From Halomonas sp. 25-S5 (GTDB lineage Bacteria; Pseudomonadota; Gammaproteobacteria; Pseudomonadales; Halomonadaceae), in the NCBI RefSeq assembly GCF_029889845.1, contig NZ_JARANV010000020.1, positions 1 through 64,000 on the forward strand: a DNA stretch of 64,000 nt, given 5' to 3'. The notes beneath the pieces were generated by a model, which saw nothing but the letters and a program-made list of their open reading frames with translations, was not told where the DNA came from and did not search any database. Both the position numbers and the translations under genes were made by a program. This document shows positions 1 to 7,141 of the stretch, piece by piece (position 1 is the stretch's first letter; every line of letters starts with the position of its first letter).

Positions 1-147
1 GTGCCGCCCGGCCCACTCGCACTGCAGCGCCTCGGCCAGGAACTCGCGGTAGTCGAGATCCCGGCTCGCCGCCTGCTCACAGACCGTTTCCAGCTGGTCG
101 GCCAAGTGGTCAAACTTGAGCTGTTGCAGCAGTTGCTCCAGGGTCAT
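1..147 (-). CDS. istB: IS21 helper ATPase IstB, N-terminal part (runs off window)
   Basis: The 49 visible residues begin MTLEQLLQQLKFDHLADQ, the usual N-terminus of IstB, the AAA+ helper of the IS21 transposase. The Walker motifs lie outside the window. The ATG at 147 overlaps the istA stop at 144 by four bases, the standard IS21 arrangement for coupled translation. Confidence 0.8.
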   Translation of the reverse strand, partial: MTLEQLLQQLKFDHLADQLETVCEQAASRDLDYREFLAEALQCEWAGRH

Positions 148-1281
148 GACGTCACCTCCTCGTAGATCTCCAGGCCACGCTGCTCAACCTGCAGCGCGTC
201 GCGCCACAGGCGGCGGTGGTGGTCGGCCTGCCGCTGCCAACCGGCATCCGGCAGGGCCAACAGGTGCTCGGCGACGACCTGCTCCTGGGCGTCGATGATC
301 TGCAGCTCGTCGTCCAGGGTGATGCGGATCCGTACGGTCTGGCCGCACAGGGCGTCGGGCACGCTGTAGCGGTTGCCACGTACCTCGACGTAGCCGTCCC
401 AGGCCACCTGTCGGTGGTCGAGATAGGCGGTATCGAAGCGCTGCCGCGGCAAGAGGGTGAGGGCCGGCTGCTCGTCCCGCTGGAAGCGCTCGTACACAAT
501 CTCGCCATGGGTGCGATGCCGACGTTGATGAGCCGACTCGGCCAGCCACTGGCGCAACTGGCGGTTGATGTCGGCGAAGGACTGAAACACCCGGTGGCCG
601 ACGAAGAAGTGATGCTTGACGTAACCGACCATGCGTTCGGTCTTGCCCTTGGTCCGGGCCCGATAGGGCCGGCAAGCACGTGGCTGGAAGCCGTAGTGAC
701 CCGCCAGGTCGAGGAAGCGCGGATTGAAGACCACACGGCCGTTCTCGCGCTTCAGGACCGCCGCTCTCTGGTTATCGACCAGCACCTCGGCGGGCACCCC
801 GCCAAACGCCTCGAAGGCCCTGACCAGGCTCTCGTAGGTGTGCTCGGCGTCCTGTGCCGGCGCGGCGTAGACATGCATCTGCCGCGAGTAGCCCAGCACA
901 TTGACGGCGATGTTGACCCGGGTGGACTGGCCATCGACCTCGACCGTCAGCTCGCCCCAGTCATGCTGCAGCTGGTGGCCGGGGCGCGTCTCGAAACGCA
1001 CCGTGGCCTTCGACGGCTGCAGCGAGCGCTTGGGCCGGATGTAATCACACAGGATCGAATAGCCCCCCGCATAGCCGCAGTGGCGCAGCTCGGTGAAGAT
1101 CACCTGAGCATTCCAGACCCCCTGGGCGAGCAACGTATCGACCTGCGGCTTGAACGGATCCAGCTTGCTGCGCCGAGCACCCGGCCGGCGATGCACGTCG
1201 AGCTCGGCGGCGACATCCTTGAGATAGGCTCCCTGATTGACCTTTTGGCGTATCATGAGGAAAGTCCTCCTGCTTGAGCAT
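144..1281 (-). pseudogene. istA: IS21 transposase IstA, frameshifted
   Basis: The rve/DDE core is well preserved: stretches such as QLHDWGELTVEV-like sequence (seen as QHDWGELTVEVDG), LVDNQRAAV and TKGKTERMVGYVK belong to IstA, the IS21 DDE transposase. The expected start MLKQEDF at 1281 is in a different frame from the following MIRQKVNQGAYLKDVAAELDVH; a single extra base near 1257-1264 would explain this. After DVH the protein jumps to RRPGARRSKLDP, so about 15 residues usually found in the DNA-binding helix-turn-helix appear to be missing. Translation from the internal ATG at about 1256 could still give a shortened protein, but the DNA-binding part would be defective. I therefore call it a pseudogene. 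Confidence 0.72.
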
Positions 1282-1385
1282 CGGGTACCTCCTGATCGTT
1301 CTGTTTCCCAATCAGAGGGTACCCCGCTTGAGTGGGGGGACACCTTATTTCGGTATTCAGGGGACTTTTAGCATCGTTACTGACA

Positions 1386-1530
1386 CTGCACCCGAGCGCG
1401 CCGCAGAAAGCCTTTACCCAGGCCAAGCGACTGGCCGGTGTCGAGCGGATCGGTGGTATTCATAGCCTGCGCCATGCCTACGCCACGCATGTACTGGAAC
1501 AGGGTATGCCCGTCCATCAGCTTCAACGGC
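1386..1530 (+). pseudogene. Tyrosine recombinase C-terminal scrap
   Basis: A short frame contains QKAFTQAKRLAGVERIGGIH followed by SLRHAYATHVLEQGMPVHQL. The HxLRHxxATH box holds the catalytic Arg and His of tyrosine recombinases, of the kind often associated with IS91-like elements or integrative units. Homology stops abruptly at about 1530, before the expected LLGH motif and the catalytic Tyr, so this is a remnant. It lies immediately beyond the IS21 end, which probably truncated it. Confidence 0.65.
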
Positions 1531-1571
1531 TGAAGCTGTCTGACAGCCTGATGGGCGGCTTAGTCCAACAG

Positions 1572-1608
1572 GCATTTCTTCGCCATGCTCCGCACGGCGA
1601 AGAAATGC
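1572..1608. repeat. 13-bp perfect inverted repeat (hairpin)
   Basis: GCATTTCTTCGCC at 1572-1584 is repeated exactly in reverse complement at 1596-1608, with an 11-nt loop. No T-tract follows it, so it is not an obvious terminator. It lies between the recombinase scrap and the toxin-antitoxin module and may be part of a mobile-element end or recombination site. Confidence 0.7.
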
Positions 1609-1614
1609 TGAACA

Positions 1615-1627
1615 GTTACACCTCACT
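1615..1627 (+). repeat. Left 13-bp inverted repeat flanking higBA
   Basis: GTTACACCTCACT here is the exact reverse complement of AGTGAGGTGTAAC at 2268-2280. The two copies bracket the toxin-antitoxin pair and its promoter, leaving about 640 bp between them. Confidence 0.75.
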
Positions 1628-1636
1628 GATCCGGCC

Positions 1637-1665
1637 TTGACAACTGTACGGCAAGGCCGTATATT
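1637..1665 (+). promoter_or_regulatory. Strong sigma-70 promoter of higBA with internal operator
   Basis: TTGACA (1637-1642), a 17-nt spacer and TATATT (1660-1665) form a near-consensus promoter. The spacer contains an inverted repeat, TACGGC-AAG-GCCGTA (1647-1661), a good candidate operator for the HigA antitoxin. Only six nucleotides separate the -10 element from the higB ATG at 1672, so the transcript should be leaderless or nearly so. Confidence 0.72.
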
Positions 1666-1671
1666 TTAGCA

Positions 1672-1983
1672 ATGCTTTTCATCGAAACCTCAACGTTCAC
1701 CAAGCTATTGCCGAACTATCTCACGGATGAGGAATACCGTGGGCTTCAAACCTACCTTCTGCAGAAGCCAGATGCCGGGGATCTGATTAAAGGTTCGGGT
1801 GGTGTTCGTAAAGTTCGATGGGCACCAGCGGGTTCGGGAAAGAGCGGTGGTATCAGAGCCATTTATTACTGGAAGAAATCTGACCACGAGATATGGATGC
1901 TCACGCTGTACAGTAAATCAGAACGCGCCAGCATTCCTGGCCACACGCTCAAGCAGATAGCGGAGGCAATCAAAAATGGGTGA
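1672..1983 (+). CDS. higB: HigB2/RelE-family toxin (probable mRNA interferase)
   Basis: This 103-residue protein has the RelE/HigB fold signature: YLTDEEYRGLQTYLL, then GSGGVRKVRWAPAGSGKSGG, then IRAIYYWKKS and IWMLTLYSKSERASI. The order and spacing match HigB2 of the Vibrio cholerae superintegron, a ribosome-dependent mRNA endonuclease. The toxin gene precedes the antitoxin and overlaps it by eight bases, as in hig loci and unlike relBE. No Shine-Dalgarno fits between the promoter -10 and the ATG, so initiation is probably leaderless. Function is inferred from family resemblance; toxicity is not shown by sequence. Confidence 0.88.
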   Translation: MLFIETSTFTKLLPNYLTDEEYRGLQTYLLQKPDAGDLIKGSGGVRKVRWAPAGSGKSGGIRAIYYWKKSDHEIWMLTLYSKSERASIPGHTLKQIAEAIKNG

Positions 1984-2263
1984 CAGGAACCTTGGGGCAG
2001 AGATTCTTGACGGTATCAATGAAATCAAGCAGTTCAAGAAAGGCAAACTGGCTCTACGAACGCATGAGCTTTCAGAGCCTTCACCGCCCAAAGTGATCAG
2101 GCTGAAATTGCACATGTCGCAGTCAGCATTTGCCGGTCTTATGGGTGTGAGTGTGCGAACCCTTCAGGATTGGGAACAGGGTCGTCGCGAGCCGCAGGGG
2201 CCTGCGGTTGCGCTTCTGCGCATAGCTGAGCAACACCCGGAAGTTTTTAGTCAGCTTCACTGA
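1976..2263 (+). CDS. higA: HigA2-like antitoxin with HTH domain
   Basis: The 95-residue partner of the toxin has an N-terminal segment (residues 1-45, with FKKGKLALRTHEL) that would bind the toxin. A C-terminal XRE-type helix-turn-helix follows (about residues 50-85: MSQSAFAGLMGVSVRTLQDW, then EQGRREPQGPA). The DWEQGRxxP ending of the helix-turn-helix is typical of HigA. It should neutralise the toxin and autorepress through the inverted repeat in the promoter spacer. It overlaps higB by eight bases, so the two are translationally linked. Confidence 0.88.
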   Translation: MGDRNLGAEILDGINEIKQFKKGKLALRTHELSEPSPPKVIRLKLHMSQSAFAGLMGVSVRTLQDWEQGRREPQGPAVALLRIAEQHPEVFSQLH

Positions 2264-2267
2264 CCAA

Positions 2268-2280
2268 AGTGAGGTGTAAC
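2268..2280 (+). repeat. Right 13-bp inverted repeat flanking higBA
   Basis: AGTGAGGTGTAAC begins four bases after the higA stop codon and is the exact reverse complement of 1615-1627. Confidence 0.75.
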
Positions 2281-2403
2281 CAGGCCATGCACCGGATGCC
2301 AAAACCTCCGCTTCGGCCCTACCCCGCGATCATCCGCTTCTTACGTAATGGTTGGCCACCTGGGGGCCAGCGGTGCGGTCAATTAACGGCTCCACCGAAT
2401 CCC

Positions 2404-4248
2404 TCACTCGCCGTTCGTGCCCGGGTCATCGACGCGCACCCGAACATAGGAGCCGGGTGCCTCCTCGATAGGCGGGTATTCCTCGCTGCCGGGTTCGCGG
2501 GCGGACACCTGGCTGCCGGCATGGCGCTTGAGCCACTGGCGCCATTCCGGCCACCAGGAGCCTTCGTGGTGGGTGGCCGATTCCAGCCAGCGGTCAGGGT
2601 CGTTGGGCAGGTGGCCGTAGCTCCAGTAGCCGTACTTCGTCGAGTCGGCCGGGTTGATCACGCCCGCGATATGGCCGGAGCCCCCCAGGATGAAGCGTGG
2701 CCGGCCACCCAGCAGGTGGGCGCCGCGATAGCTGGATTGCCAGGGGGCGATATGATCCTTCTCGGTGGCCACGAAGAACGCCGGGGTCTTCACCTTGCTC
2801 AGATCGATGGCTTCCCCCGCCAGGGTAATGCCCCCGGGTTCGGCGAGGCGGTTTTCCAGGTACATATTGCGCAGGTAGAAGCTCTGCATGCGCCGTGGCA
2901 TGCGGGTGGAGTCGGAATTCCAGTAGAGCAGGTCGAAGGCCTGGGGCTCCTTGCCGAGCAGGTAGTTGTTGATCACGAAGCCCCAGATCAGGTCGGCGGA
3001 CTGCAGCAGGTTGAAGGCATTGGCCAGGTGGGTGCCCTCCAGGTAACCGCGCTGGGCCATGTGATGTTCCATGTAGCGGATCTGCTCCTCGTCGATGAAC
3101 ACCTTCAGCGGCCCCACCTCGCTGAAGTCGAGCAGGGTGGTGAAGAAGGTGGCACTGTGCACCCGTTCGTCGCCCCGGGCGGCCTGATGCGCCAGGGTGC
3201 TGGCCAGCAGGGTGCCGCCAATGCAGTAGCCGATGGTGTTGAGCGTCTCCTCGCCGGTGATCTCTCCCACCACGTCCATGGCCTTGAGGGTGCCCCGGGT
3301 GAGGTAGTCGTCGAAGGCCACCTCGGCATAGCGCTCGTCGGGATTGACCCACGAGATGATGAAGACCGTTATGCCCTGGTCGACGGCCCAGCGGATGAAC
3401 GAGCGCTTCGGGGTCAGGTCCAGGATGTAGTACTTGTTGATCCATGGCGGGACGATCAGCAGCGGCCGGCGGTCGACCGTTTCGGTGGTGGGGGCGTACT
3501 GGATGAGCTGCATCAGCTCATTCTGGTAGACAACCTTGCCCGGGGTCACTGCGATGTCCTTGCCCAGCTCCAGCCCGGCCGAATCACTCTGCTTGATGCG
3601 CAGCAACCCCTCGCCCCGCGCCATGTCCTCCATCAGGTTGGCCAGCCCCTGCAGCAGGTTGGCGCCGCCGGTGCGCACCGTGGCCTCGATCACCTCCGGG
3701 TTGGTGGTGGCGAAGTTGCTGGGGGCGAGGGCGTCGATCAGCTGACGGGCATAGAACTCGACCCTGGCCCGCTCGTCGTCGTCCAGATCCTCGGTGACTT
3801 CATGCACCCCCTTCAACCACTGCTCGGCCGTCAACTGGTAGGCCTGGCGGAGCGTGTCGAAGAAGAGGTTCTCTTCCCAGCTCTTGCCCTTGAATCGCCG
3901 GTCGCGCTGAGCAGGAACACGGTCCGACGAGGGCGCCTCGCCGGACAGGCGCTGCACGGCGTTCTGCCAGAGGGTCGTATAGCCCTCCATTAGCTGTTGC
4001 TGGAATTCCATGGCGCGTTGCGGATGGAGCAGGAACTGCTGGCCCAGACTGGCAAGCGACTTGGCCGCGACTGCCGGGTCGGGCATGGTGAAGAAGTCCC
4101 CGCGTGTCTGGCGCTCGAGCCAGCCCTTCCACGCCCGGGACGACCCGGTCGATAGTCGCTCGAGAACCTCGGCATAGCGCTGTGCCAGCTCATCGGGTGG
4201 CGTCGCCTGATCGTCTGGCTTCGCTGAAGACGGTTTCTGGTCATTCAT
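2404..4248 (-). CDS. phaC: Class I poly(3-hydroxyalkanoate) synthase PhaC
   Basis: The 614-residue protein polymerises (R)-3-hydroxyacyl-CoA into polyhydroxyalkanoate granules. The N-terminal PhaC domain is followed by an alpha/beta-hydrolase domain. The lipase-like box GYCIGG places the nucleophile at Cys342; the catalytic Asp498 lies in EKDHIAPW and His526 in GGSGHIAG. LLIVPPWINKYYILDL (about 263-278) is a signature of class I/II synthases. The length fits class I, as in Cupriavidus necator and Halomonas. The gene stands alone: no phaA, phaB or phasin gene is adjacent. The ATG is followed by an acidic, Pro-rich leader normal for halophilic homologues. Confidence 0.95.
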   Translation of the reverse strand: MNDQKPSSAKPDDQATPPDELAQRYAEVLERLSTGSSRAWKGWLERQTRGDFFTMPDPAVAAKSLASLGQQFLLHPQRAMEFQQQLMEGYTTLWQNAVQRLSGEAPSSDRVPAQRDRRFKGKSWEENLFFDTLRQAYQLTAEQWLKGVHEVTEDLDDDERARVEFYARQLIDALAPSNFATTNPEVIEATVRTGGANLLQGLANLMEDMARGEGLLRIKQSDSAGLELGKDIAVTPGKVVYQNELMQLIQYAPTTETVDRRPLLIVPPWINKYYILDLTPKRSFIRWAVDQGITVFIISWVNPDERYAEVAFDDYLTRGTLKAMDVVGEITGEETLNTIGYCIGGTLLASTLAHQAARGDERVHSATFFTTLLDFSEVGPLKVFIDEEQIRYMEHHMAQRGYLEGTHLANAFNLLQSADLIWGFVINNYLLGKEPQAFDLLYWNSDSTRMPRRMQSFYLRNMYLENRLAEPGGITLAGEAIDLSKVKTPAFFVATEKDHIAPWQSSYRGAHLLGGRPRFILGGSGHIAGVINPADSTKYGYWSYGHLPNDPDRWLESATHHEGSWWPEWRQWLKRHAGSQVSAREPGSEEYPPIEEAPGSYVRVRVDDPGTNGE

Positions 4249-4514
4249 GGCCTTGCCCCCTGGTGGAGTGCTCCGCGATAGCGGCCTCGTCCGACCCGGA
4301 GGCGGGTCGACGCGTCAGAGTCGATATGCTGCTCTCCAACTGCCGCAACCATTCCCTTCAGTATCGTAGGGGCTGAGTGAGACGCAACCTCACCGAGCGG
4401 GCGGATATAGCCGTCGTGTGCCCGCAGAACCTTCCGTTACCCTGCCAGCGGTTGGACGCTCCCTGACGGAGTCGGTAGGCTCATGGGCCTCAGGCTTCTA
4501 CCAGTGGAAAGGGA

Positions 4515-4635
4515 GGCGACAGACCAGATGCAGCTGCTCAGGGGATCGTCTCCGGGCTCTCCTTTTCCGCCGGCTATGTCCTCGGGGTGGCCGGCCACTG
4601 GCTGTGGGCCTATCGGCACCTGCCGGAGCCCGGGC
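4515..4635 (+). pseudogene. Scrap of an alpha/beta-hydrolase-family membrane N-terminus
   Basis: In one plus-strand frame the peptide GIVSGLSFSAGYVLGVAGHW continues with LWAYRHLPEP. This resembles the membrane-embedded N-terminal domain of the alpha/beta-hydrolase family PF15420. Both ends are lost; the right end meets the HsdR scrap. The assignment rests on about 35 residues and is tentative. Confidence 0.35.
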
Positions 4636-4757
4636 CGTGCTTGTTGTCCTTGGCCTCGATCACCGCAATGGGCTGGTGCTTCTGGTAGCTCAGCAGGTAG
4701 TCGGCACGACGCCGCTTGCCCCAAGAGTCGACGCCAGCGTTATAAGTCCGATAAGGA
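4628..4757 (-). pseudogene. hsdR: Type I restriction HsdR nuclease-domain scrap
   Basis: The minus-strand peptide GKRRRADYLLSYQKHQPIAV followed by IEAKDNKHGPGSG matches the PD-(D/E)xK nuclease region of HsdR, the restriction subunit of type I R-M enzymes. It retains the Asp of RADY and the E-A-K of IEAKDNK. Nothing before or after belongs to hsdR, and no hsdM or hsdS is nearby, so this is a relic. Confidence 0.65.
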
Positions 4758-4984
4758 GGTGCAAACAACCTTTATGGGCGTTAATGCTGATCGTAGTGTC
4801 CGCTGTAGTGTCCGCCAATGACGAAAATATAAAGAGACTTGTCGTCGAACCGACAAATGAGCCTGTCCCTCGGTGAGAGGCGTCTTGACCACAGGCCTGA
4901 CACGTTGTGCTTGAGTGGCTCAGGTTTGCCGATGCCAGTTGATGGGTCGTCAGAGCGGATCCATTCGCGGCGAAAGCGAGGTTA

Positions 4985-5010
4985 CTGCCTGCTGTTTACC
5001 CAGCAGGCAG
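4985..5010 (-). terminator. Hairpin downstream of mvaT
   Basis: CTGCCTGCTG at the left arm pairs with CAGCAGGCAG-type sequence at 5001-5010 in a 10-bp stem with a six-base loop, beginning 14 bases after the mvaT stop. The run of U after it on the minus strand is poor, so termination may be weak. Confidence 0.45.
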
Positions 5011-5023
5011 CAGGTCGGCCACA

Positions 5024-5398
5024 TCAGTCTTCGGTGCGCACCAGCCAGGACTCGACCACCTCGGCGCCGTGCTCTGCCTTCCAGGCCTTCAGCGTCTTCT
5101 GATTTCCGCCGCGGGTCTCGACCACCTCACCCGTATTGGGATTCTTGAAAATCTTCAGCTTGCGCTTGGCGCGTCCAGTACTCGGGCTGCTGGCAGTGCT
5201 TTGGGCCGCCGTAGGCTTCGGATTCAGCAGGGCGATCACGTCAGCAGCGGACTTTCCAAACTCGCGCATCAGCGCTTCTAATTTTTCCTTGAACTCGAGC
5301 TCGTTCTTCAGACCCTCGTCGTTTTCAAGGGTCTTCAGCTCGTCCTGAAGCTGTTTCAATTGCTGTTCTTTCTGCAGATAGGAACTGAGGATCGACAT
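5024..5398 (-). CDS. mvaT: MvaT/H-NS-family nucleoid protein (xenogeneic silencer)
   Basis: The start at 5398 gives 124 residues beginning MSILSSYLQKEQQLKQLQDE, the normal length and N-terminus of MvaT proteins; upstream in-frame starts add a non-homologous tail. Residues 1-60 form an oligomerising coiled coil (LKTLENDEGLKNELEFKEKL). The C-terminal DNA-binding part reads KLKIFKNPNTGEVVETRGGN followed by QKTLKAWKAEHG; the R-G-G-N loop inserts into the minor groove of AT-rich DNA in this family. MvaT proteins bind and silence AT-rich horizontally acquired DNA, which may matter for the AT-richer islands in this window. It is transcribed alone. Confidence 0.88.
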   Translation of the reverse strand: MSILSSYLQKEQQLKQLQDELKTLENDEGLKNELEFKEKLEALMREFGKSAADVIALLNPKPTAAQSTASSPSTGRAKRKLKIFKNPNTGEVVETRGGNQKTLKAWKAEHGAEVVESWLVRTED

Positions 5399-5795
5399 CT
5401 TGTCTCCGTCTTTGGATATATGCCGGGGAAGTATGATCATCATTGAACACTGCTTCAACAGAAAACGCCCGGTGCGGTGCGATGGTGTAGATCCCCAGGC
5501 GCCGCGAGAAGAAACATCTACGGAGCCGTAGGCTATGTGGAAGAAGGCTCGGGGATCAATTTGTTCGGCACCCAGCTCAAGTCAGTGACCATGCCGAACA
5601 GCTCGACCAGCGACTGGAAGACGATGACCACCACGGCGGCGTGCCAGGCAGCGGCCAGAGGAAGGCTTCCAGCCGAGATGATCGCGCCGTTGCCGATACA
5701 CACGCCCGGCGACGCCATGACCGAACCATACGTCATGGCCCACTACCACACGCGCGGCCTGACACCACGCAAACACCGCGTCATCCTCGGCGGAC
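5399..5795. other. Intergenic stretch with an unassigned hydrophobic frame
   Basis: About 400 bases separate mvaT from phnP. A 67-residue minus-strand frame (5533-5736) contains hydrophobic sequence (LPLAAAWHAAVVVIVFQSLV) that could be a scrap of a membrane protein. I do not recognise the family, and no ribosome binding site supports translation. No convincing RNA gene is visible. Confidence 0.4.
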
Positions 5796-6602
5796 TCATC
5801 CTACGTTTCCCATCTTGTCGTGGGCCATGGTGGGTGGTGTCACTGGACCAACGCAGACCTCTTTACCATCCTTCGGTACCCGCACATTGGCGGGCAGAGA
5901 GATCGGCGACTCGACAAGCTCCCGATCCAGATCGTGTCCGATATGGGTCAGATAAACTGCAGGCACCTCGAACCGCTCGATGATCTGCAGCGCCATCGGC
6001 AGGGAATTATGATTGGTCGGGTTGACGACGCTGCTGGGGTGGCCGGTGTCGAGCACCACCACATCCGGCTGCCACTCGCGCAGAAAGCGCTCTGTCGCCC
6101 CCGGCAAACCGCAGGTGTCGGTCAGGTAGGCCAATCGCCCGCCTCCGTCATCGAGGCAATAGCCCAGGGTCGGCTTGCTGTGATGGAGTGGTACGGGAGT
6201 CACCGTCAGCGACGGGAGCAGCAGCGGCCGAAACGGCTTGAGGCCCGCCTTGAAGTCCAGCACCCCGGGGTGGCGGAAGAGGTCGGCAAAACCTTGGGGG
6301 TCCTTGGGGCCATAGACCGGCAGCGGCTCCCCCCTGCCCCAACGCAGATGCAGGAGGCCCTGCACATGATCGGCGTGATAGTGGGTGAGCAGGATCGCCG
6401 ACGGCCGCTCTCGCTCACAGCTCTCCGCCAGATCCATGCGTCCCGCATCGATCAGATAGCGGTGGCCATCGACACGCACCTCGGCGCTGCACGGCCCCCG
6501 GCGATGACTGGACAGCACCCGCGCACGAGCACAGGCGTCGCAGTCGCAGCCAAAACAGGGCACCTGGGCACTGTCGCCGGTCCCCACGAAGCGAAACTTC
6601 AC
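5796..6602 (-). CDS. phnP: PhnP, phosphoribosyl 1,2-cyclic phosphate phosphodiesterase
   Basis: This 268-residue metallo-beta-lactamase-fold enzyme opens 5-phosphoribosyl 1,2-cyclic phosphate, the product of the C-P lyase, to ribose 1,5-bisphosphate. The metal-binding motif THYHADHVQG (near residue 75) is intact, with further ligands in the TDTCGLPG and LTHIGHDL regions. CFGCDCDACARAR near residue 16 is the structural Zn cluster found in PhnP. The start is GTG at 6602, which overlaps the phnN stop (GTGA). It is the last gene of the phn operon. Confidence 0.93.
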   Translation of the reverse strand: MKFRFVGTGDSAQVPCFGCDCDACARARVLSSHRRGPCSAEVRVDGHRYLIDAGRMDLAESCERERPSAILLTHYHADHVQGLLHLRWGRGEPLPVYGPKDPQGFADLFRHPGVLDFKAGLKPFRPLLLPSLTVTPVPLHHSKPTLGYCLDDGGGRLAYLTDTCGLPGATERFLREWQPDVVVLDTGHPSSVVNPTNHNSLPMALQIIERFEVPAVYLTHIGHDLDRELVESPISLPANVRVPKDGKEVCVGPVTPPTMAHDKMGNVG

Positions 6603-7141
6603 GCTGGGACCTCCGCCTCGAGCAGCCGGTCCATCGCCGCCAGGCTGGCATCCAGAGGCCCGCCGTTATCGATGTGCACCACGTCCGGCAAGGCCTCGCG
6701 CAGTTCCCGATGACGCTGCAGACGGGCCTCGATCTCCGTCTCGCTCTCTCGCCCACGCCGTCGTAACCGACCGCGCAGCACCTCTTCCGCTGCCGTGATC
6801 ACCACGGGGAGGAGCGCTTCACCGAAGCGCGCCTGGGCCTGGCCAAGCACCCGTCGGCTGCCATTGACCAGCACCACCTTGTCGCAAGCCAGCCAGGCCT
6901 CCACCTCGATGCCCAAACCGTACTGAAACCCATGTGCCTGCCAGGAGAGGGCAAACAGACCCGAGCACTCGCGGGCGGCAAACTCCTCGCCGGTCAGTGC
7001 AACGCTGTTCTCGGTGGGTCCGCTGTGACGGGTCACATAGCGATGGGCGACCATCCACTCGGGATGGCGCTGGCGGACCGCCTCCAGCAGGGTGTCCTTG
7101 CCCACCCCACTGGCACCCACCAGATACACCAGGCGGCCCAT
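6599..7141 (-). CDS. phnN: PhnN, ribose 1,5-bisphosphate phosphokinase
   Basis: The start at 7141 gives 180 residues beginning MGRLVYLVGASGVGKDTLLE, which places the P-loop GASGVGKD at the N-terminus as in PhnN. An upstream in-frame start would lie inside phnM. The ATG overlaps the phnM stop as ATGA. PhnN phosphorylates ribose 1,5-bisphosphate to PRPP, closing the salvage of the ribosyl carrier. It shares the guanylate-kinase fold. Confidence 0.92.
   Translation of the reverse strand: MGRLVYLVGASGVGKDTLLEAVRQRHPEWMVAHRYVTRHSGPTENSVALTGEEFAARECSGLFALSWQAHGFQYGLGIEVEAWLACDKVVLVNGSRRVLGQAQARFGEALLPVVITAAEEVLRGRLRRRGRESETEIEARLQRHRELREALPDVVHIDNGGPLDASLAAMDRLLEAEVPA

Larger units (their letters stand above)
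1..1371 (-). mobile_element. IS21-family insertion sequence, one end, decayed
   Basis: An istA-istB gene pair in the order and overlap typical of IS21 elements reads on the minus strand and runs off the left edge of the window. The outer end appears to lie near 1360-1371, where GGGGAC-type repeats upstream of istA (around 1336-1345 and 1360-1366) resemble the multiple terminal repeats of the family. The exact boundary is inferred. istA is damaged, so the copy is probably not autonomous. Confidence 0.7.
4249..5023. other. Gene-free stretch with debris between phaC and mvaT
   Basis: No intact gene is supported. Reading frames here have no recognisable full-length product. Two short coding scraps, described separately, meet near 4630: part of a membrane/hydrolase protein on the plus strand and part of HsdR on the minus strand. 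The arrangement suggests repeated insertion and deletion. Confidence 0.6.

Noticed and set aside
216-1277. Long plus-strand reading frame opposite istA
   Set aside because: It is a shadow of the GC-rich istA gene: composition-driven, without homology or start signals.
1563-1625. Possible integron attC site around the hairpin before higBA (GTCCAAC on one side, GTTACAC on the other)
   Set aside because: The right-hand core does not fit GTTRRRY, the two cores are not complementary at enough positions and no second attC was found after higA.
2269-3993. 574-codon plus-strand reading frame opposite phaC
   Set aside because: It mirrors phaC codons and has no recognisable domain; phaC is unambiguous.
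5533-5736. A 67-residue hydrophobic frame as a real membrane protein gene
   Set aside because: No ribosome binding site, no recognisable family and no neighbouring partner; kept only as a note on the intergenic stretch.
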